From: Treponema sp.
Lineage (GTDB): Bacteria > Spirochaetota > Spirochaetia > Treponematales > Treponemataceae
Assembly: GCA_017550685.1 (NCBI GenBank)
Contig: JAFZOJ010000134.1
Location: 54,715 to 118,714, forward strand
Direction of reading: 5' to 3'
DNA: 64,000 nucleotides
The notes beneath the pieces are model-generated. The model saw nothing but the letters and a program-made list of their open reading frames with translations. It made no database searches and had not been told where the DNA came from. Shown one piece after another: positions 1 to 8,396 of this stretch. The first letter of the stretch is position 1; each line of letters starts with the position of its first letter. The translations under genes were made by a program, and so were the position numbers.

Positions 1-775
1 CGCGGGCTATTGTTGCTGCCTGGCTTGCAGTCATGTGCTTTTTTTCTTTTGCCTGATCTATAAGCTCGTCTTCAAACATGCCTTCGCAAATAAGAAGGTC
101 TGAGCCTTTTACTTCCGGTGCAATGCTCGGTTTATAAAGTGTATCTGTAACAAAGCTGAATTTTCTGCCGCTGCGTTTTTCTCCAAGAACCTGCTCCGGT
201 TTTACTGTTGTGCCGTCCTTTGCCTTAACTTCAAACCCCTGCTGAAGCTGTGCCCATAAAGGCCCGCATGGTACCCCAAGATCCTGTGCCTTTTGAGGAT
301 TAAATTCTCCCGGACGGTCCAGTTCTTCGAGTGTATAACCGACGCATGTTTTGGTATGTTCAAGCGGGAATGCACGGATATAAAAGTCTTTTCCACTGTG
401 AACTACGCATGGAGCGGTAATTTCCTGTACTACAATCGGATAATTTATATACATATCAAGCACTTTGCGGCTTGTTTCAACATATTCCTTGATTTTTGGT
501 GGCCCGTAAATATAAAGCGGTTCAGTCCTGTCTACCTGAGCCGTAAGCATAAGAATGCCCGGAAGCCCTGTAACATGGTCTGCATGTGTGTGTGAAATGA
601 AAATTGCATCTATTTTTTTCCATTTGAGGTTTAATCGTCGCAAGCTTACTTGAGTACCTTCGCCGCAATCAAAAACAAAAAGATTACCTTCGCGGCGCAA
701 TAAAACTGATGTCAAGTGTCTATATGGCAGAGGCATCATTCCTCCACAACCCAATATAAATGCTTCCATGTTCAT
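1..775 (-). CDS. rnz: Ribonuclease Z, 3' end cut by the window edge
   Basis: Metallo-beta-lactamase-fold endoribonuclease that trims tRNA 3' ends in the cytoplasm. Read from 775 leftwards the protein begins MNMEAFILGCGGMMPLPYRH and carries the zinc motif HTHADHVTG near residue 65, FPLEHT near residue 135 and FVTDTLYKP near residue 205, all typical of RNase Z. About 258 codons are present without a stop, so roughly 50 C-terminal residues of a ~310-residue protein lie outside the window. Two in-frame ATGs exist (775 and 769); related proteins usually begin MEAF, so 769 is possible. No Shine-Dalgarno is visible; a TATTAT/TATAAT -10-like box sits only a few bases upstream, suggesting a leaderless transcript. 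Repeat copy A lies just upstream. Confidence 0.93.
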   Translation of the reverse strand, partial: MNMEAFILGCGGMMPLPYRHLTSVLLRREGNLFVFDCGEGTQVSLRRLNLKWKKIDAIFISHTHADHVTGLPGILMLTAQVDRTEPLYIYGPPKIKEYVETSRKVLDMYINYPIVVQEITAPCVVHSGKDFYIRAFPLEHTKTCVGYTLEELDRPGEFNPQKAQDLGVPCGPLWAQLQQGFEVKAKDGTTVKPEQVLGEKRSGRKFSFVTDTLYKPSIAPEVKGSDLLICEGMFEDELIDQAKEKKHMTASQAATIAR

Positions 776-829
776 ATTATTATAATATCAGAAATGTTAG
801 AAAAATTAAAGTAATATGAATTTATGCAG

Positions 830-989
830 AAAAACAAAAATACTTCCGGTCACAAAACGGTTGTCAAAAGCGCGGGCTAGCCCGCTTGACGCTGTTTGTT
901 GTAGTGGAACTATTAAATGCCGCTCTCGCGGCATCAACAAACAGAGTCATTTTGCCAACCGTTTTGTTCCCTCGCGTATTTTTGTTTTT
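830..989 (+). repeat. Structured promoter-facing element, copy A
   Basis: One of six copies of a dispersed palindromic element. Visible pairings: outer arms 830-843 with 976-989 (14 of 14); P1 ACAAAACGGTTG 852-863 with 956-967; P2 perfect palindrome GCGGGCTAGCCCGC 872-885; P3 CTGTTTGTTG 892-901 with 935-944, below which G891 opposes A945; P4 ATGCCGC/GCGGCAT 917-934 with a TCTC loop. The segment TGGAACTATT between P3 and P4 is kept in the close copies. The GGTCAC end points at the rnz start, 73 bp away. A structured RNA, a MITE-like element or a bidirectional terminator are all possible. Confidence 0.9.
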
Positions 990-1010
990 AAAATTGATTC
1001 TTAGAGACAA

Positions 1011-2375
1011 TTATTTAATATCTATTCGTTTCATATAGATATTATAACATATGATGTTTGCCACGAAAGTCAAAACCCAGCTTATCGGATATGTTATAAA
1101 AATCATGAATGGTGTATGAAACTGAGGAATCTGGAAGATTGTGAATAGCCAGATTATTCGGAACAGACAGGCGCCTATTAGGGAGGAAATTGTCGGGGTA
1201 AGTGAATGACCAATACCACGAATGCAGTTTGCAAGACCGTCCATCATGCCGCAAAGGCAGTAGGTGCTGAAGATGACCCAAAGACGGCTCATACCCATTT
1301 CGATAACTTGCGGGCTTTTGCTGAATATTCCGATAAGACTTCTGCCGCAGGCAAGCATAGGAAGGCTAAGGGCATTACCAATTATTATTATGCACGCCTG
1401 GGAAATTAAAACAACCTTTTTGATGCGGTCTGGACGGCGGGCACCCATATTCTGAGAACAGAAGGTCAAGGAACCCTGAGAAAAACCGTTCATGGCTGTA
1501 TATACAAAGCCTTCCAGATTTACGGCGGCGGCATTTCCGGCAACTAAGGTAGCACCAAAGGAATTGACTGAGGACTGAATGATAACATTTGAGAACGAAA
1601 ACATGATTCCCTGAAAGCCTGCTGGTAAACCTATTTTTACGATTTTTGCAAGGATGTGTGTATCAATCTTGAGCTTAGTCAAATTCAGATGGAATGCAGA
1701 TTCCTCTTTCATAAGCAGATATATAACACATACTGCTGCAAAGCATTGAGAAATAACTGTTGCCCAGGCTACCCCTGCTACATCAAGCTTAAAGCGGATT
1801 ACAAAAATAAGGTTCAGACAAAGATTTATAATTCCTGCTGTAAAAAGAATGTAAAGCGGACGTTTTGTGTCTCCCTTGGATCTGAGCAATGCGCTTCCAA
1901 AGTTGTAAATCATTGTTGCAGTAATTCCGCCAAAATAGATTCTAAGGTAAATGGCTGCAAGGTTTAAAACTTCCGGTGGAGACTGCATGAGCTTAAGGAT
2001 AAATCTTGTAAAATAAACTCCTACTGTTGTAAGTATTGCCCCGCTTATGAGAGAAAGCAAAATTGAAGTGTGAACTGTCTGTTCAAGTCTGTCCTGTCTG
2101 CCCGCTCCAAAATAATTGGCTGAAACTACATTTGTTCCAATCGAAAGTCCCATAAAAAGGTTTACCAGAAGATTTATGAGTGAACCTACAGAACCTACTG
2201 CCGCAAGCGAATTATCTCCTGCAAACCGACCGACAACAACAACATCTGCCGCATTAAAAAGAAGCTGAAGCAGACTTGATAAAATGAGCGGTATTGAAAA
2301 TTTGAGTAACTTGCCAAGGATTGGTCCCTGGGTCATGTCTATCTGGTTAGAGCTTTTAATAACTCCTGATTTCAT
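1011..2375 (-). CDS. MATE family multidrug/Na+ efflux transporter
   Basis: Inner-membrane antiporter of the MATE (DinF/NorM-like) family, 454 residues, the usual family length, with about 12 predicted hydrophobic segments. The N-terminus MTQGPILGKLLKFSIPLIL (from residue 14) and the ADVVVVGRFAG segment are characteristic of MATE proteins; the second half repeats the pattern (QGIMFSFSNVIIQSSVNSFG). Its start overlaps the stop of the upstream small gene by ATGA, so translation is probably coupled and the longer start at 2375 is used. Substrate cannot be inferred. It ends 22 bp from repeat copy A. Confidence 0.93.
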   Translation of the reverse strand: MKSGVIKSSNQIDMTQGPILGKLLKFSIPLILSSLLQLLFNAADVVVVGRFAGDNSLAAVGSVGSLINLLVNLFMGLSIGTNVVSANYFGAGRQDRLEQTVHTSILLSLISGAILTTVGVYFTRFILKLMQSPPEVLNLAAIYLRIYFGGITATMIYNFGSALLRSKGDTKRPLYILFTAGIINLCLNLIFVIRFKLDVAGVAWATVISQCFAAVCVIYLLMKEESAFHLNLTKLKIDTHILAKIVKIGLPAGFQGIMFSFSNVIIQSSVNSFGATLVAGNAAAVNLEGFVYTAMNGFSQGSLTFCSQNMGARRPDRIKKVVLISQACIIIIGNALSLPMLACGRSLIGIFSKSPQVIEMGMSRLWVIFSTYCLCGMMDGLANCIRGIGHSLTPTISSLIGACLFRIIWLFTIFQIPQFHTPFMIFITYPISWVLTFVANIICYNIYMKRIDIK

Positions 2376-2596
2376 AAATCCTCTAAAAGTTCACGGAAAA
2401 AGTGATTTTCAACCTTTGCATGATTCATAAGGTCTCCATAAGATTCAAACCTTTTCCCTTCATAAAGCTGCCCAAAGACAATAAATTCTTTGCCTGAGTC
2501 GTCCTTATCATAATTCAGTACATAAGTTTTACCCTTAAAAACAAACTCAAACTCTTTCTTGGACTGTATGTAATAATAAATATCATCCTTGGTCAT
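2372..2596 (-). CDS. Small conserved-looking protein co-translated with MATE transporter
   Basis: A 74-residue soluble, acidic protein (MTKDDIYYYIQSKKEFEF...) that I do not recognise. It has aromatic-rich beta-strand-like segments (FEFVFKGKTYVLNYDK, EFIVFGQLYEGKRF) and a short C-terminal helix. The stop codon overlaps the MATE start by four bases, which strongly suggests a real two-gene operon. No Shine-Dalgarno is seen; a TATAAT lies at 2629-2624 on the minus strand. Repeat copy B lies just upstream with its GGTCAC end 60 bp away. Could be a small accessory or regulatory protein; function unknown. Confidence 0.7.
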   Translation of the reverse strand: MTKDDIYYYIQSKKEFEFVFKGKTYVLNYDKDDSGKEFIVFGQLYEGKRFESYGDLMNHAKVENHFFRELLEDL

Positions 2597-2642
2597 ATAA
2601 TTGGTATTTTAATTTTTTTAATAATTATATGCAACCATATAT

Positions 2643-2792
2643 TATATTGACTCCCGGTCACAAAACGAAGGTCAAAAGCGCCGGCTAGCCGGCTTGACGC
2701 TGACTGTTGTAGTGGAACTATTAAATACCGCTCTCGCGGCATCAACAGTCAGAGTCATTTTGCCCTCCGTTTTGTTCCCTCGCGTCAATATA
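2643..2792 (+). repeat. Structured promoter-facing element, copy B
   Basis: Same architecture as copy A, lying between divergent genes. Outer arm TATATTGAC (2643-2651) pairs with GTCAATATA (2784-2792), a different sequence from copy A but again complementary. P2 is GCCGGCTAGCCGGC, a two-base-pair swap relative to copy A that keeps the palindrome perfect. P3 is CTGACTGTTG with CAACAGTCAG. P4 is ACCGC-TCTC-GCGG(C). The GGTCAC end is 60 bp from the start of the small gene at 2596. Confidence 0.9.
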
Positions 2793-2838
2793 TGTAAATT
2801 TATAATATAAAAAAATATAGAATTCTTATAACTATTTA

Positions 2839-2847
2839 TGATATTAT
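2839..2847 (+). promoter_or_regulatory. Extended -10 box for the moxR operon, leaderless layout
   Basis: TG-A-TATTAT ends six bases before the ATG at 2854, and no purine-rich ribosome site is present. A start of transcription 6-8 bases downstream of the -10 would fall at or next to the ATG. Confidence 0.5.
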
Positions 2848-2853
2848 TATGAC

Positions 2854-3807
2854 ATGAGTAAGATTAAAGAAGTAAGTGATATAATAAAAAATTCTGTTGG
2901 TGCGGTTTTTAAGGGGAACGAAAATATTGTGGATATGATTCTGGCTGCTGTTTTTGCGGGGGGACATGTTCTGCTTGAGGATGTTCCTGGAACCGGTAAA
3001 ACTGTGCTGGCCAAATCAATTGCAAAATCCAGCGGGCTTGAATTCAGTCGTATTCAGTGTACTCCGGACCTTATGCCTTCGGATGTAACAGGCAGCTCTG
3101 TATGGCTGCCTGCAAAGTCTGAGTTTGAATTCCGTCCGGGGCCTGTTATGTCAAGCATAGTTTTAGTAGACGAGCTTAACCGTGCAACACCACGTACTCA
3201 GTCTGCCCTGCTCGAAGCTATGGCCGAAAGTCAGGTAAGTGTTGACGGAAAACGTCATGAGCTTGAAAAACCTTTCTTTGTAATTGCAACAGAAAACCCT
3301 GTTGAATCAGAAGGAACCTTCCCTCTGCCGGAAGCACAGAAAGACCGTTTTATGCTTTGTCTTTCTGTAGGTTATCCTAATAAGGCAGAAGAAATATCAA
3401 TCATCACAGCACAACGCTCACTTGTTCATCCTGTTGAATCTGTAAAGGCAGTTGTTACACGGAAAGATATCCTTGCCTGCATGGAAGAAGCCGTAAACAT
3501 TCATGTTGATGAAGCCGTTATGGAATATCTTCTTGCTCTTGTAGAAGCAACCAGAAATAATGACAACCTTGCAACAGGTGTTTCTCCACGAGGTTCAATT
3601 GCTTTGTACAAGGCTTCGCAGGCACTTGCCGCAGTAAAAGGCAGACAGTTTGTTACACCCGAAGATGTAAAGGAGCTTGCACTTCCTGTTTTCCGAAAAA
3701 GATTAATTCTTAAGGGTGACGCAATCATCAGAGGTCTTACAGCCGAAAGCCTTATCCGTCAGATTATTGAAACAGTTCCTGTTCCTGATTTTAAGGCTCA
3801 TGTATAA
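2854..3807 (+). CDS. MoxR-type AAA+ ATPase
   Basis: 317-residue AAA+ chaperone-like ATPase of the MoxR family, usually acting with DUF58/VWA proteins on envelope or cofactor maturation. Walker A GTGKT near residue 47, Walker B SIVLVDELNRATPRTQ near residue 105, sensor region IATENPVESEGTFPLPEAQKDR near residues 145-165, and the C-terminal lid (VSPRGSIALYKASQALA). First gene of a run with the DUF58 protein 9 bp downstream and a membrane protein overlapping that one, the classic MoxR-DUF58-membrane partner arrangement. Length and motifs are complete. Confidence 0.95.
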   Translation: MSKIKEVSDIIKNSVGAVFKGNENIVDMILAAVFAGGHVLLEDVPGTGKTVLAKSIAKSSGLEFSRIQCTPDLMPSDVTGSSVWLPAKSEFEFRPGPVMSSIVLVDELNRATPRTQSALLEAMAESQVSVDGKRHELEKPFFVIATENPVESEGTFPLPEAQKDRFMLCLSVGYPNKAEEISIITAQRSLVHPVESVKAVVTRKDILACMEEAVNIHVDEAVMEYLLALVEATRNNDNLATGVSPRGSIALYKASQALAAVKGRQFVTPEDVKELALPVFRKRLILKGDAIIRGLTAESLIRQIIETVPVPDFKAHV

Positions 3808-3816
3808 GGCCGCTTA

Positions 3817-4899
3817 ATGATTAAACCTGCTTCATTATTAAAATTATTATTCACTTTCGCTGTAATGTTTTTTTTGACTATGCCCTACAAATTTGTTCAG
3901 ACAGCAGCTTTGAGTGTTATTTTAATAATCCTGATAAGTTATGCCTGGGCAAAAACTCTGGCAAAAAATATCAGCGTAGAACGTGATGAAGCAGAAATAA
4001 AAACAGTATCCTTTGAAAAGCTTACAATTTCTTTTACCGTAATTAATCATTCACGTCTGCCGGCTTTTTTGTGCTACATCCTTGATAACATTCCGTATCT
4101 TCATGTTTTTGAAAAACAGAATGAGCGCCTTGTGATGCTGCATCCTTATGAAAAGAAAACTTTCTTTTATCAGGCAAATGCCCTGAGCCGCGGGCTTTAT
4201 ATTGCTGGCCCTGTAAAAATCAGAACCTTTGATCCTCTGGGATTTTTTACCATCAATCTTGAATTTGAATGCCAGCAAAGAATCCTTGTTCGTCCTGCAA
4301 GAATCCAGCTTAAGACTGTTGCTCACCCGGGCCTTCCTCAGGGTAACATCAAAATCAATAATCCTATTTACGAAGATATTACCATGCGCCGTTCTCTGCG
4401 CGAATATAAAAACGGTGATGAACTCAAACGAATCAACTGGCGTGCAAGTGCAAAATTTAATTCGCTTTATACAAACGAATATGAAAATACCTTTAATGCT
4501 CCATTCTTTGTTTTCTTAAATCTTGCCAAAGAAGATTACCCTCTTAATATGCGCAGTGAAAAAGGAGAAAAAGCAATAGAAATTGCCGCAAGCATTGTTA
4601 ATACTGCCGCACGTTTAAAACAAAGATGTGGCTTTGCCGCATACGGTACAGGCTTTCCTTTTATAAGACCAGGTGAAAATCAGGCAGAATGCATTCTTGA
4701 TATTCTTGCCCTGATTCAAATGGAAGACGGCAAATTGGAATATGATCCGGAAATCAAACTTAAAAACGAACTTTCTACAGGCACACTGCTTTTTATAGTT
4801 GGCCCTGAACATGTTGAATTATACAGCGATAAGATTGATGCAAAACAATACGGCATTACAACCCAGACTCTTGGAATTATGAAGGATGTGCGCAAATGA
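3817..4899 (+). CDS. DUF58 domain protein, membrane anchored
   Basis: 360 residues. Two hydrophobic segments at the N-terminus (about residues 5-45) anchor a cytoplasmic domain. The DUF58 signature is clear: RRSLREYKNGDELKRINWRA near residues 193-212, followed by a degenerate von Willebrand A-like fold (FFVFLNLAKEDYP). This is the usual partner of MoxR ATPases. It sits 9 bp after moxR and its stop overlaps the next start (ATGA), so the three proteins are probably made together. The molecular target is unknown. Confidence 0.93.
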   Translation: MIKPASLLKLLFTFAVMFFLTMPYKFVQTAALSVILIILISYAWAKTLAKNISVERDEAEIKTVSFEKLTISFTVINHSRLPAFLCYILDNIPYLHVFEKQNERLVMLHPYEKKTFFYQANALSRGLYIAGPVKIRTFDPLGFFTINLEFECQQRILVRPARIQLKTVAHPGLPQGNIKINNPIYEDITMRRSLREYKNGDELKRINWRASAKFNSLYTNEYENTFNAPFFVFLNLAKEDYPLNMRSEKGEKAIEIAASIVNTAARLKQRCGFAAYGTGFPFIRPGENQAECILDILALIQMEDGKLEYDPEIKLKNELSTGTLLFIVGPEHVELYSDKIDAKQYGITTQTLGIMKDVRK

Positions 4900-6332
4900 A
4901 AACTAACATGAACATTTCCATTTTTCATAAATTCACTGAAAGGCTTTTGATTTTTATTACAATCAATTCCTTCTTTACTACCCTGCTTTTTATTTTGCGC
5001 GATATTTGTCTTTCCAGAAATTCTGATTTAATCAATTTTGTTACAATTGCAACAGTTTTTGTAAGCGGCCTGATTGTTTATTCAATTTTCCTGATTTTCT
5101 TTAACAATAAATCTTCTACGGCAAACTTTATCAGGCTGTTATTCTTTTATACTATTTTTATTGGCGCAGTAATTTTAGGACTCAGGCACTTTATATATTT
5201 TTCAGGAACAATAGCTTTAATATGTAGTGTGATTCAAACTATCCTTTATAAAAAAATTATGGAAGCGTTTTTCTCGCATGATATGTTTGAGTATCATTGT
5301 CACGAAAAAAATAATTCACAGCTGCAGAAGGAACTTTACGATTACAATATTTATCTTTCTGAAGCAGCCGAAGGTTATAAACAAAACCGCAGCATGCTTA
5401 TCATTCTTCTGGTAATTCTTATTGTTACGGCCACTGCCTGCCTCTCTTTGGAATCAAAGCTTTCGATAATTTCAATTATATTTTTCTTTGTATTTTTTAT
5501 TAGTGTATTCTGCAATTTCTTTTTATATTCTCATTATGTCCGCGAAGCTACTTTTGCTTCAAACGGTTTTGTAAATGTTTTTGATTACAGATTAAAAATA
5601 TTTTTTACCGCTGTTTTGATTGGTGCATTCAGTTTTATATTTGCAATTGCTTTGTCATCAAATCATTCACTTATAAAGCTTTCGTGGCTGGCTGGATTAT
5701 TTGAAAGAAAAAATCAATATGCAGTTGAGCAGCCTTCTTATGAAGACCGTGTTATCGAAATGAGGATGAACGAATTAAAGGCATTCCAGTCTGCGTTTAC
5801 TCCGGATGAAAAGGCTGAAAAAGCAAATACCTTGTTTGCAATAATCTGCGGCGGAATTCTGGTAGGTTCAATAATCTGGTTTTTCATAAAGCCTTTTGTA
5901 ACAAAAGTATTTTCTAATGTACTAAAAAAAGTAAACTTAAAAAATGTTTTCAAACGGTTCTTTACAACATTGGGCCAGGTATTCTATAAACTTTTTCATT
6001 TAAGATTAAAACCCGTGATTGTACCAGGAAAAGAAGCCCGTCGATTCCAGAGTGAAATGTCAGAGTTCCTTAAGGCTTCAAAAAAATCAAAAGAAAAAAA
6101 GGCCGAGTTAGACAGACTGACAAAACAGTTTGTTAAGCTTATAGACTGGGGAACTTCCAACGGTTATGAGTATTCCAAAAATCTTGCGCCTGCAGAATAT
6201 ACACAAAAGTTAAATAACAAAAATGCGCAGCAGGCAGGTTTTCTTTTTGAAAAGGCACTTTATGACAAGGAATGTCTTTCACAACAGGAAGAAAAGGAAT
6301 TCGGAGATTTGATTAATAAAGTTTGCGGATAG
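4896..6332 (+). CDS. Multi-TM protein of the MoxR-DUF58 operon, DUF4129-like C-terminus
   Basis: 478 residues with about eight hydrophobic segments: five in the first 115 residues, two near 165-215, one near 230-250, then another near 315-330. The cytoplasmic tail (residues ~375-478) is charged and contains EYSKNLAPAEYTQKL followed by FEKALYDKECLSQQEEKEF, resembling the DUF4129 tail of transglutaminase-associated proteins that accompany MoxR and DUF58. The transglutaminase domain itself is absent. Start overlaps the DUF58 stop by ATGA. I assign the DUF4129 relation by pattern and context only. Confidence 0.75.
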   Translation: MKTNMNISIFHKFTERLLIFITINSFFTTLLFILRDICLSRNSDLINFVTIATVFVSGLIVYSIFLIFFNNKSSTANFIRLLFFYTIFIGAVILGLRHFIYFSGTIALICSVIQTILYKKIMEAFFSHDMFEYHCHEKNNSQLQKELYDYNIYLSEAAEGYKQNRSMLIILLVILIVTATACLSLESKLSIISIIFFFVFFISVFCNFFLYSHYVREATFASNGFVNVFDYRLKIFFTAVLIGAFSFIFAIALSSNHSLIKLSWLAGLFERKNQYAVEQPSYEDRVIEMRMNELKAFQSAFTPDEKAEKANTLFAIICGGILVGSIIWFFIKPFVTKVFSNVLKKVNLKNVFKRFFTTLGQVFYKLFHLRLKPVIVPGKEARRFQSEMSEFLKASKKSKEKKAELDRLTKQFVKLIDWGTSNGYEYSKNLAPAEYTQKLNNKNAQQAGFLFEKALYDKECLSQQEEKEFGDLINKVCG

Positions 6333-6336
6333 TTTT

Positions 6337-7587
6337 ATGAGGATAGTTTTTTACAGTACTAATTCAAATGTATTTGATGATAAAACTTTTATAATCTCTG
6401 TGCTGCCCCACAATAAAAACAGCTTTATGGATTTTATCTCTTTGCATCCTGAGCATGAGTTTTTCTGTGTTACACAAAAGCCCGGCATGTTTATGCCCGA
6501 AGAAAAATCCGAACTTAAGAATGTCATATATCTTCCACAGTCAACAGACACCAAAATTTTTGCCGAACAGATTATACAACTCAAGCCGGATCTTGCAATT
6601 GCAATGACCTTCTGGATTGAACCATATGACTGGCTTACTGTAAGTGATTCTCTAGTTGCCCGTGAATTACAAAAGCAAAACATAAATACAATCTGTCACA
6701 GTGTTGAATGCGGTTTAATTTGCTTTGATAAATGGCGTACACATAATGAACTTAAAAGACTTGGTTTTAATGTACCACAGGCGGTTTTTTGTGATCACGA
6801 TTTATATTTTTGTGCAGGCAGCAATAAAGAAGTTTTAAAGAATGTTTACAAAGAAAGCGTATACAATCAGGTAGAAAAGCTTACGCTCCCTGTTATAATA
6901 AAAGACACAACCGGCTTGAGCTCTTATGGAATGACAGTTGCACATACTTACGGCGAAGTTATTGGCTACCTTAATTCAAAACGAAATAATTCAAATCGCC
7001 TGATAGAAGAATTTATAAACGGCCGCCAGTTTGGTCTGGAAGTTTATGGAGTGCCCGGAGCATATCAGGTGCTGCCTCCATTTGAATTCAGTGTAAATCA
7101 ATATGGAATTACAAGTCCAAAACAAAGTACAAAAACAGGACCATTCCCGTTGCTGGATATATTACGCGAAATGATTCTAAAACTTGCAGAAGGCCTTAAG
7201 CTTTACGGAGCTGCACAGGTTGATTTAGTTTTGGATGAAAATGATAACTGGCATATAATCGAAATTAATCCAAGACTCAGCGGAATGAGTTATACTTATG
7301 CCTGTGCCTGCAGTCTTTCTGTTTATGAAATGCTGTACCGTTCGTGCGTTGAAAAATCTGCACTTCCCCAGCCCGCACCCTTTGTCATGAGTTTTAAACT
7401 TCCTTTAATGACCGAAAACCAGATGAAAGAAATTGCTGCTCTTGATGGAGTCTGCCTGTTAAATCAGACTAACGACCTTGCCGCCAGGCAGGAAAGAGAA
7501 AAAGGTTTTTGTGAATGCATTATTTGCTGCAAAGAAAAATCAATTATGCAGAACACACTTCAACAGATTGAACTAATGCAGAAATAG
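6337..7587 (+). CDS. ATP-grasp family ligase
   Basis: 416 residues. The middle and C-terminal parts carry an ATP-grasp fold: TLPVIIKDTTGLSSYGM (nucleotide-binding lysine region, ~residue 185), RLIEEFINGRQFGLEVYG (~225), AAQVDLVLDENDNWHIIEIN (~300) and the metal-binding end IIEINPRLSGMSYTYACA (~315), close to D-Ala-D-Ala ligase and carbamoyl-phosphate-synthetase-like carboxylate-amine ligases. Starts 4 bp after the DUF58-operon membrane gene, so likely co-transcribed. Substrate unknown; a peptide, peptidoglycan or amino-acid-conjugating role is plausible because a FemAB ligase gene lies nearby. Its 3' end overlaps the convergent gene by 44 bp. Confidence 0.85.
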   Translation: MRIVFYSTNSNVFDDKTFIISVLPHNKNSFMDFISLHPEHEFFCVTQKPGMFMPEEKSELKNVIYLPQSTDTKIFAEQIIQLKPDLAIAMTFWIEPYDWLTVSDSLVARELQKQNINTICHSVECGLICFDKWRTHNELKRLGFNVPQAVFCDHDLYFCAGSNKEVLKNVYKESVYNQVEKLTLPVIIKDTTGLSSYGMTVAHTYGEVIGYLNSKRNNSNRLIEEFINGRQFGLEVYGVPGAYQVLPPFEFSVNQYGITSPKQSTKTGPFPLLDILREMILKLAEGLKLYGAAQVDLVLDENDNWHIIEINPRLSGMSYTYACACSLSVYEMLYRSCVEKSALPQPAPFVMSFKLPLMTENQMKEIAALDGVCLLNQTNDLAARQEREKGFCECIICCKEKSIMQNTLQQIELMQK

Positions 7588-8395
7588 CAATATCACTAAA
7601 GTTGCCTTCTGCTGCCATATTTTTTATCTGTTCCGATGTGTATTTTGATTCAGGATAAACAACAACTACAGCCTTGTCCCCGTCCTGCAGAAAGTTTGTC
7701 TCTCCCCAGTTTGTATAACGTGTGGCCCCAATAGAAACCATTATGCGCTCAGGACAGCCTGCAGCAACAAGATAACTGTGAATATTCTCAGCCGGTCCTA
7801 CATCCTTCTGGTTATTGAATTTGTCAATCATCCAGTCTGTAAGCTTTTTGTAGATATAGCTGTAATTGCGTACTTCAGAATTTTCACCGTATTCGTAAAC
7901 CTTACCGTCGCGGATTAAAAAGCTTGCAATGCGATAATCATCCAAAAGGCAGCCTGTTTCAAAACCATCTGCTGCAATCTGATTTTGTGAAAAGCCCTTT
8001 GTACACTTTCCCCAGTTTTTCTTTTCACTGATTTTCTTAGCACCCTGCTTACGGATCGAGCAGTCATTGGAAGCGCCGAAACATACCGGCTTAAGGTTTA
8101 CAAGTTTTTCATCCTTCCATTCTGCATCAAAAACAATTGCACATTCAGGTTCAATCTGAAGCTTTTCTTCGTTCTCGGGAAAACTAATCTTTTTAGAATC
8201 AAAGGGAAAAACTTTTAAAAACTGTGGAGCAGCATCTCCCGAAGGAATATATGTCGGGAAAATTGCCTTGGGTTCATTTGCTTCTTTTGTCTTTACATTT
8301 GCAAAATCAATTGCTTCACCGGCCTGTTCCAGATGTCCGGTAAAATTACCTGCAACACCAAAACAGGGAATATCAGTTGAATCGTAAAAGTTCAT
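7544..8395 (-). CDS. FAH-fold-like conserved protein (DUF5718-like)
   Basis: 283 residues. The N-terminal GVAGNFTGHLEQAGEA and the middle block FGASNDCSIRKQGAKKISEK resemble the fumarylacetoacetate-hydrolase-like DUF5718 family (compare the ND-S-R pattern of FAH proteins). The assignment is from memory of the family and moderate. Last gene of the metG operon: only one base separates the FemAB stop from this start (TAAGATG). Its last 44 bases overlap the end of the convergent ATP-grasp gene, so the two messages could form a short duplex. No signal peptide; probably cytoplasmic. Reaction unknown. Confidence 0.65.
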   Translation of the reverse strand: MNFYDSTDIPCFGVAGNFTGHLEQAGEAIDFANVKTKEANEPKAIFPTYIPSGDAAPQFLKVFPFDSKKISFPENEEKLQIEPECAIVFDAEWKDEKLVNLKPVCFGASNDCSIRKQGAKKISEKKNWGKCTKGFSQNQIAADGFETGCLLDDYRIASFLIRDGKVYEYGENSEVRNYSYIYKKLTDWMIDKFNNQKDVGPAENIHSYLVAAGCPERIMVSIGATRYTNWGETNFLQDGDKAVVVVYPESKYTSEQIKNMAAEGNFSDIAISALVQSVEVCSA

Positions 8396-8396
8396 C

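Noticed and set aside
816..1004. Open reading frame through the structured element in copies A, B, D and E (LPVTKR...KA...LDA...CC.GTI...RSRGIN.QSHF..RF.PSR)
   Set aside because: Changes between copies follow base pairing rather than codon position, copy C is frame-shifted in P4, copy F has a stop, and copies A and B lack an ATG at the equivalent position. Structure explains the conservation better than coding, though a peptide cannot be fully excluded.
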